This document shows, piece after piece, positions 61,050 through 64,000 of a stretch of 64,000 bases of DNA. The notes under the pieces were generated by a model that saw nothing but the letters and a program-made list of their open reading frames with translations, ran no database searches and was not told the DNA's origin. The stretch lies in assembly GCF_025766255.1 (NCBI RefSeq), contig NW_026516772.1, forward strand, positions 62,001-126,000. The letters run 5' to 3'. This stretch comes from Zychaea mexicana. Lineage: Eukaryota > Mucoromycota > Mucoromycetes > Mucorales > Lichtheimiaceae. Position numbers and translations under genes: made by a program. Position 1 is the stretch's first letter; each line of letters opens with the position of its first letter.

Positions 61050-62952
61050 ATGAAACTACAAGCCGTCCTACTAGGCGAATACAATGCGTCGCCTCTCTGT
61101 CTATACCAGCAACAGGACCATCATCCTCACCACCACCACCACCGTGAATTATCCTATTTTTGCATTGAGGAACTCGACGCGCTCTTATTAGACGATCACA
61201 GCAGCAACAGCAACAACAACAGCAGCCATGACGGCACATCCATGACTGCCAGTAACAACACCACTTACGAACACAACAGCAACAATGAGGATGGCATCTT
61301 GTCACAACTCCAACATCCTGTGCAACCATCGCATTTCCTTGTATCAGCATGCGGCAGACGCTCTTTCATCCACAACGACAGCGTCGTTCATATTGCCCGC
61401 TATCGGAATCTGCTTGCCTTGGCGGAACTGTGCCAGCTCAAATGGGCCGAGATCATGGCCGGCGTGGTCGCTGCTCCCTTGCTGACGAGTCTGGGGGTTG
61501 TGGCTGCTGTGCCTGCGCGTTTGATCCATCATCCCATTGCCGTTCACCACGTGACCGACTTCCACACCTGGTTCGCCGCAAAGAAACAACAACAACAACA
61601 ACAACAACAGCGCAAGCAATCGTCCTTCTCGCCATCGTCATCCTCTACCTGTTTTGCCAACGACAACAACAACTCGAATAGTCGAGACTTGCATCGAGAG
61701 GAAGAACGGTAAGCAATTGCATCTCGTTTTCTTTGTATATCCCAACTCCTACCCCTTTTCCACTCAGTCCCTTTGATAAACAAAACAAACAGCAAGAAAG
61801 AAAAGAGAAGAATACGATCTCTCTTTCCCTTTTCTCTCCCGCCAACTCACCGTCCTTTCGCTCAAACGTAGGCTCTCTTCATTTATGCAAAAACTGTCGC
61901 ATCATCCATTATGGCAAGGCGTGGCGGCACACAACGGTAAACAACGAACAGAAAATGACATGTGGACTCGTTTCGCCTCTTGGTTTGGTGATTACCACAA
62001 ACAATTGCCACCCTCACTGCTGGCTACATTTAAAACACGAAGACAGCAGCAGGCGATCATTGCATCGAGACAACGACGACTCGCTATGGACCCAGCCAGT
62101 ACTTGTTCTCCCACGTCAACTAGCACGAGCACACCGACCAAAATCATCAAGAAACGACGTTCGAACAATAACACAGCTTTACGACAGGACATTGTCACGG
62201 AGTCATCTGCTGCCTCAACCATCAGCACCAGCAGCAGCTCTTCTACCACCAGTAGCAATAGCAGTAGCAATAGCAACAGTAGCACAACAACAGCAGGAAC
62301 CGCATGCTCGTCGCGCGGTAACTCGCCACAGCAACAGCCTGTTCGTCTAGGTTCACCCTTACGACATGAAATACGTTCCATCAAACGATGGACCTCACCG
62401 CCCCTTCATGATCAACAACTACAACAACAACAACCTCAACCGCCACAACAGCACCACCAGCAGCAAAGAACGATACGGAGTTGTCGATCCGTCACTGAAC
62501 TGCATCGACCTGTTCCCTTCAAGGCACATCAATCCAATTTGAAACTTCCGCCACCATGGCCATCATCAACATCAGCATCATCAGCATCAGTAGCAGCAGC
62601 AGCAGCAGAAGCAGCTCCACAAAAGACTGCACTAGATATCCAAAATCGCAGCCACCCTCATTTTCATTTTCATTCTCATTCTCAATATCAGCAACCCCAA
62701 CAACAGCAACAGCCCCGCAAGTGGTCCTCGTTACAAGAGTTACGGCATCGTGGAAGCCTGGATAGCACCAGCAGCAGTGGAAGCAACAGTAGCAGCAGTG
62801 GGGAGAGTAACTTGGATTTATTAGCGACGCAGGCGACGCAGCGGCAACCGATACTTTCCTCTTCTCCTACTTCTTCCCCACAAGCCATCAAATTGCCCTC
62901 ACCAAGTGAAATGCTTGCACGTCGTCACCCACCTCCTTCTGGAATCGTATAA
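61050..62952 (+). CDS. Uncharacterised low-complexity protein, 579 aa
   Basis: Two exons, 61050-61708 and 61872-62952, spliced GTAAGC to CGTAG in frame. The folded-looking part is residues 1-190: KLQAVLLGEYNASPLCLY, ELSYFCIEELDALLLDD, then HFLVSACGRRSFIHNDSVVH and IARYRNLLALAELCQLKWAE, with a hydrophobic stretch (AGVVAAPLLTSLGVVAAVPA) that could be a single membrane span or a buried helix. A second compact segment follows the intron (LSHHPLWQGVA, WTRFASWFGDYHKQLPPSLL). The last 330 or so residues are Ser, Gln, Thr and His runs with basic patches (IIKKRRS, IRSIKRW) that may be phosphorylated regulatory sequence. I recognise no family. The stop codon is doubled (TAATAA) and overlaps an AATAAA polyadenylation-like signal. 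Confidence 0.75.
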
Positions 62953-63293
62953 TAAATCTCTCTCTTTCCCTATACCTCTTCTTTTCTTTTTGTTCTGTAC
63001 ATAACATTGAAAACAGCTTATAGAACTCCATTGTCTTGTATTTTGGAAAATGGTGAAAAGCATCTCTTTCACAGAATATAGTATAGTGTAGTTTTTTTTA
63101 AATAAGGAACAACATGCATCACATCAGATAATTTGGTACAATAGAAAAACGAGAATATGTTATAGACGAGGGAAATAGCGTTAGAAGGGGAGGGGGGCTT
63201 TAGGTGTGTGTGTGTGGGTAAGTGGTGTAAGTGTATATGCGTTGTATATAGGAAATAGATAGGAAGGAACGAAGAATAAAGGAGTAATAGGTT
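62953..63293. other. Convergent 3' flanks
   Basis: A/T-rich 3' flanks of the 579-aa gene and the class V myosin, with a GT run near 63204. No gene is seen. Confidence 0.6.
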
Positions 63294-64000
63294 TTACAAG
63301 GAATCCTGTCGCTGGTACTGTCGGTTTTGATTTGCAAGTTGCATCAGGCCCATCAACCGTTGTAGAAGTTTCAGCTTAAGCTATCATCATCATCATCATC
63401 ATCATCGTAGACACGTGAGCAACTATTACACGCTTGATTTCACGGAGCATCACCAGTGGCAGCAGCAGCACTTTCCCCCTCTCTCCCCCCCCTCCCCACT
63501 TCATCCCCTTATCATCATTTGCCCCCTTCACCACAATCACCCACGCTTCCACTTTTAGCCAACCCCAGTGGAAAAAAAGAGCACTTACATAAGAGGGAAG
63601 GTACATGTTGGCCACCACGAGTTGTGGCTCGGGCACCTCGTATGGACTATCATCCAACGACACATTGTCCAGCAGCAAGATATCATTGCTGTCACTACTG
63701 CTCACCCGTGATGCGACGGCTCTCAGGATATCGTTGCTGATCGGATCCTCATAGTCAGCCACATTGTAGTTCTGAATCAGCTTCTGAACCTGAGTAGGCG
63801 TCAAGAGCCAACAGACATCGTAAATGATCTTGATATCCTCCAACGATGATTTCTTGAGCTGCAAGAGCTTGGCAGCTTGCATCAGGTGCTCCAATTGCAG
63901 GGTCGCCTCGCCCATTTCATGGAGCTTGCACCACTCTTCCAACCGGGTAATATTGTACTGGATTTGCATGGCGCGCTTCCACGAGTTAAAGTTTCGGCGC
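63294..64000 (-). CDS. MYO2: Class V myosin, C-terminal globular tail (partial)
   Basis: Actin-based motor that carries vesicles and organelles to growing tips. Only the 3' end lies in the window: an exon from beyond 64000 to 63589 and a last exon 63374-63294, joined in phase (GTAAGT donor, GCTTAAG acceptor). The visible part is the end of the DIL (dilute) cargo-binding domain: WKRAMQIQYNITRLEEWC, LMQAAKLLQLKKSSLEDIKI, IYDVCWLLTPTQVQKLIQNY and NVADYEDPISNDILRAVASR. It ends in a basic Gln-rich tail (MQLANQNRQYQRQDSL). The motor domain, IQ motifs and coiled coil must lie to the right of the window. The last exon is preceded by a CAT/ATG microsatellite at 63382-63404 within the final intron. Confidence 0.92.

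Noticed and set aside
1..64000. tRNA genes, transposase or reverse transcriptase genes, biosynthetic cluster
   Set aside because: I looked for T-loop motifs, reverse transcriptase and transposase motifs, and grouped biosynthetic enzymes and found none; a tRNAscan and a TE search would be decisive.

Overview
This window is nuclear DNA of a filamentous fungus, most likely an early-diverging lineage (Mucoromycota, probably Mucorales). That placement is inference. It rests on genes broken by many short GT-AG introns (mostly 50-130 nt), coding sequence full of Gln, Asn, Ser, Thr and His runs, and a gene set that combines a velvet regulator with a subunit specific to the minor (U12) spliceosome. 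There are no operons, no bacterial or phage features and no CRISPR array. I recognised no intact transposon and no tRNA or rRNA gene.

Layout: 1-5.6 kb has no recognisable gene. From 5.6 to 25.6 kb genes are dense: a GTPBP1/2-type GTPase (-), ATP-type PEP carboxykinase (-), STRAP/unrip WD40 protein (-) divergent from the U11/U12-25K protein (+), a BAG-domain co-chaperone with heat-shock-like promoter elements (+), a Cid1-type nucleotidyltransferase (-), an asparaginase with ankyrin repeats (-) and a divergent histone H2A (+). From 25.6 to 35 kb is gene-poor, with tandem repeats, palindromes, a G-quadruplex motif and a decayed leucine-rich-repeat gene. From 35 to 45.5 kb come a velvet-domain regulator (+), DEAD-box helicase Dbp9 (-), a Brl1/Brr6 nuclear-envelope protein (+) and an aldo/keto reductase (-). 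From 45.5 to 51 kb is again gene-poor with another decayed LRR-like frame. From 51 to 64 kb are a CYSTM peptide (-), two small uncharacterised proteins, a relic copy of SPT8 about 3 kb from the intact SPT8 gene (-), a large low-complexity protein (+) and the 3' end of a class V myosin (-).

The genes are mostly independent housekeeping functions. The clearest functional pairing is STRAP (an SMN-complex partner) head-to-head with SNRNP25 (minor snRNP), both in snRNP biology and sharing one 329-bp intergenic region. The exon models for recognised genes were built by hand from splice signals, and each complete multi-exon model was checked to keep one open frame from start to stop. I did not find a convincing new multi-gene system. 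The most unusual items are the divergent H2A, the minor-spliceosome gene, the SPT8 relic, a 16-nt microexon and a GC-AG intron.
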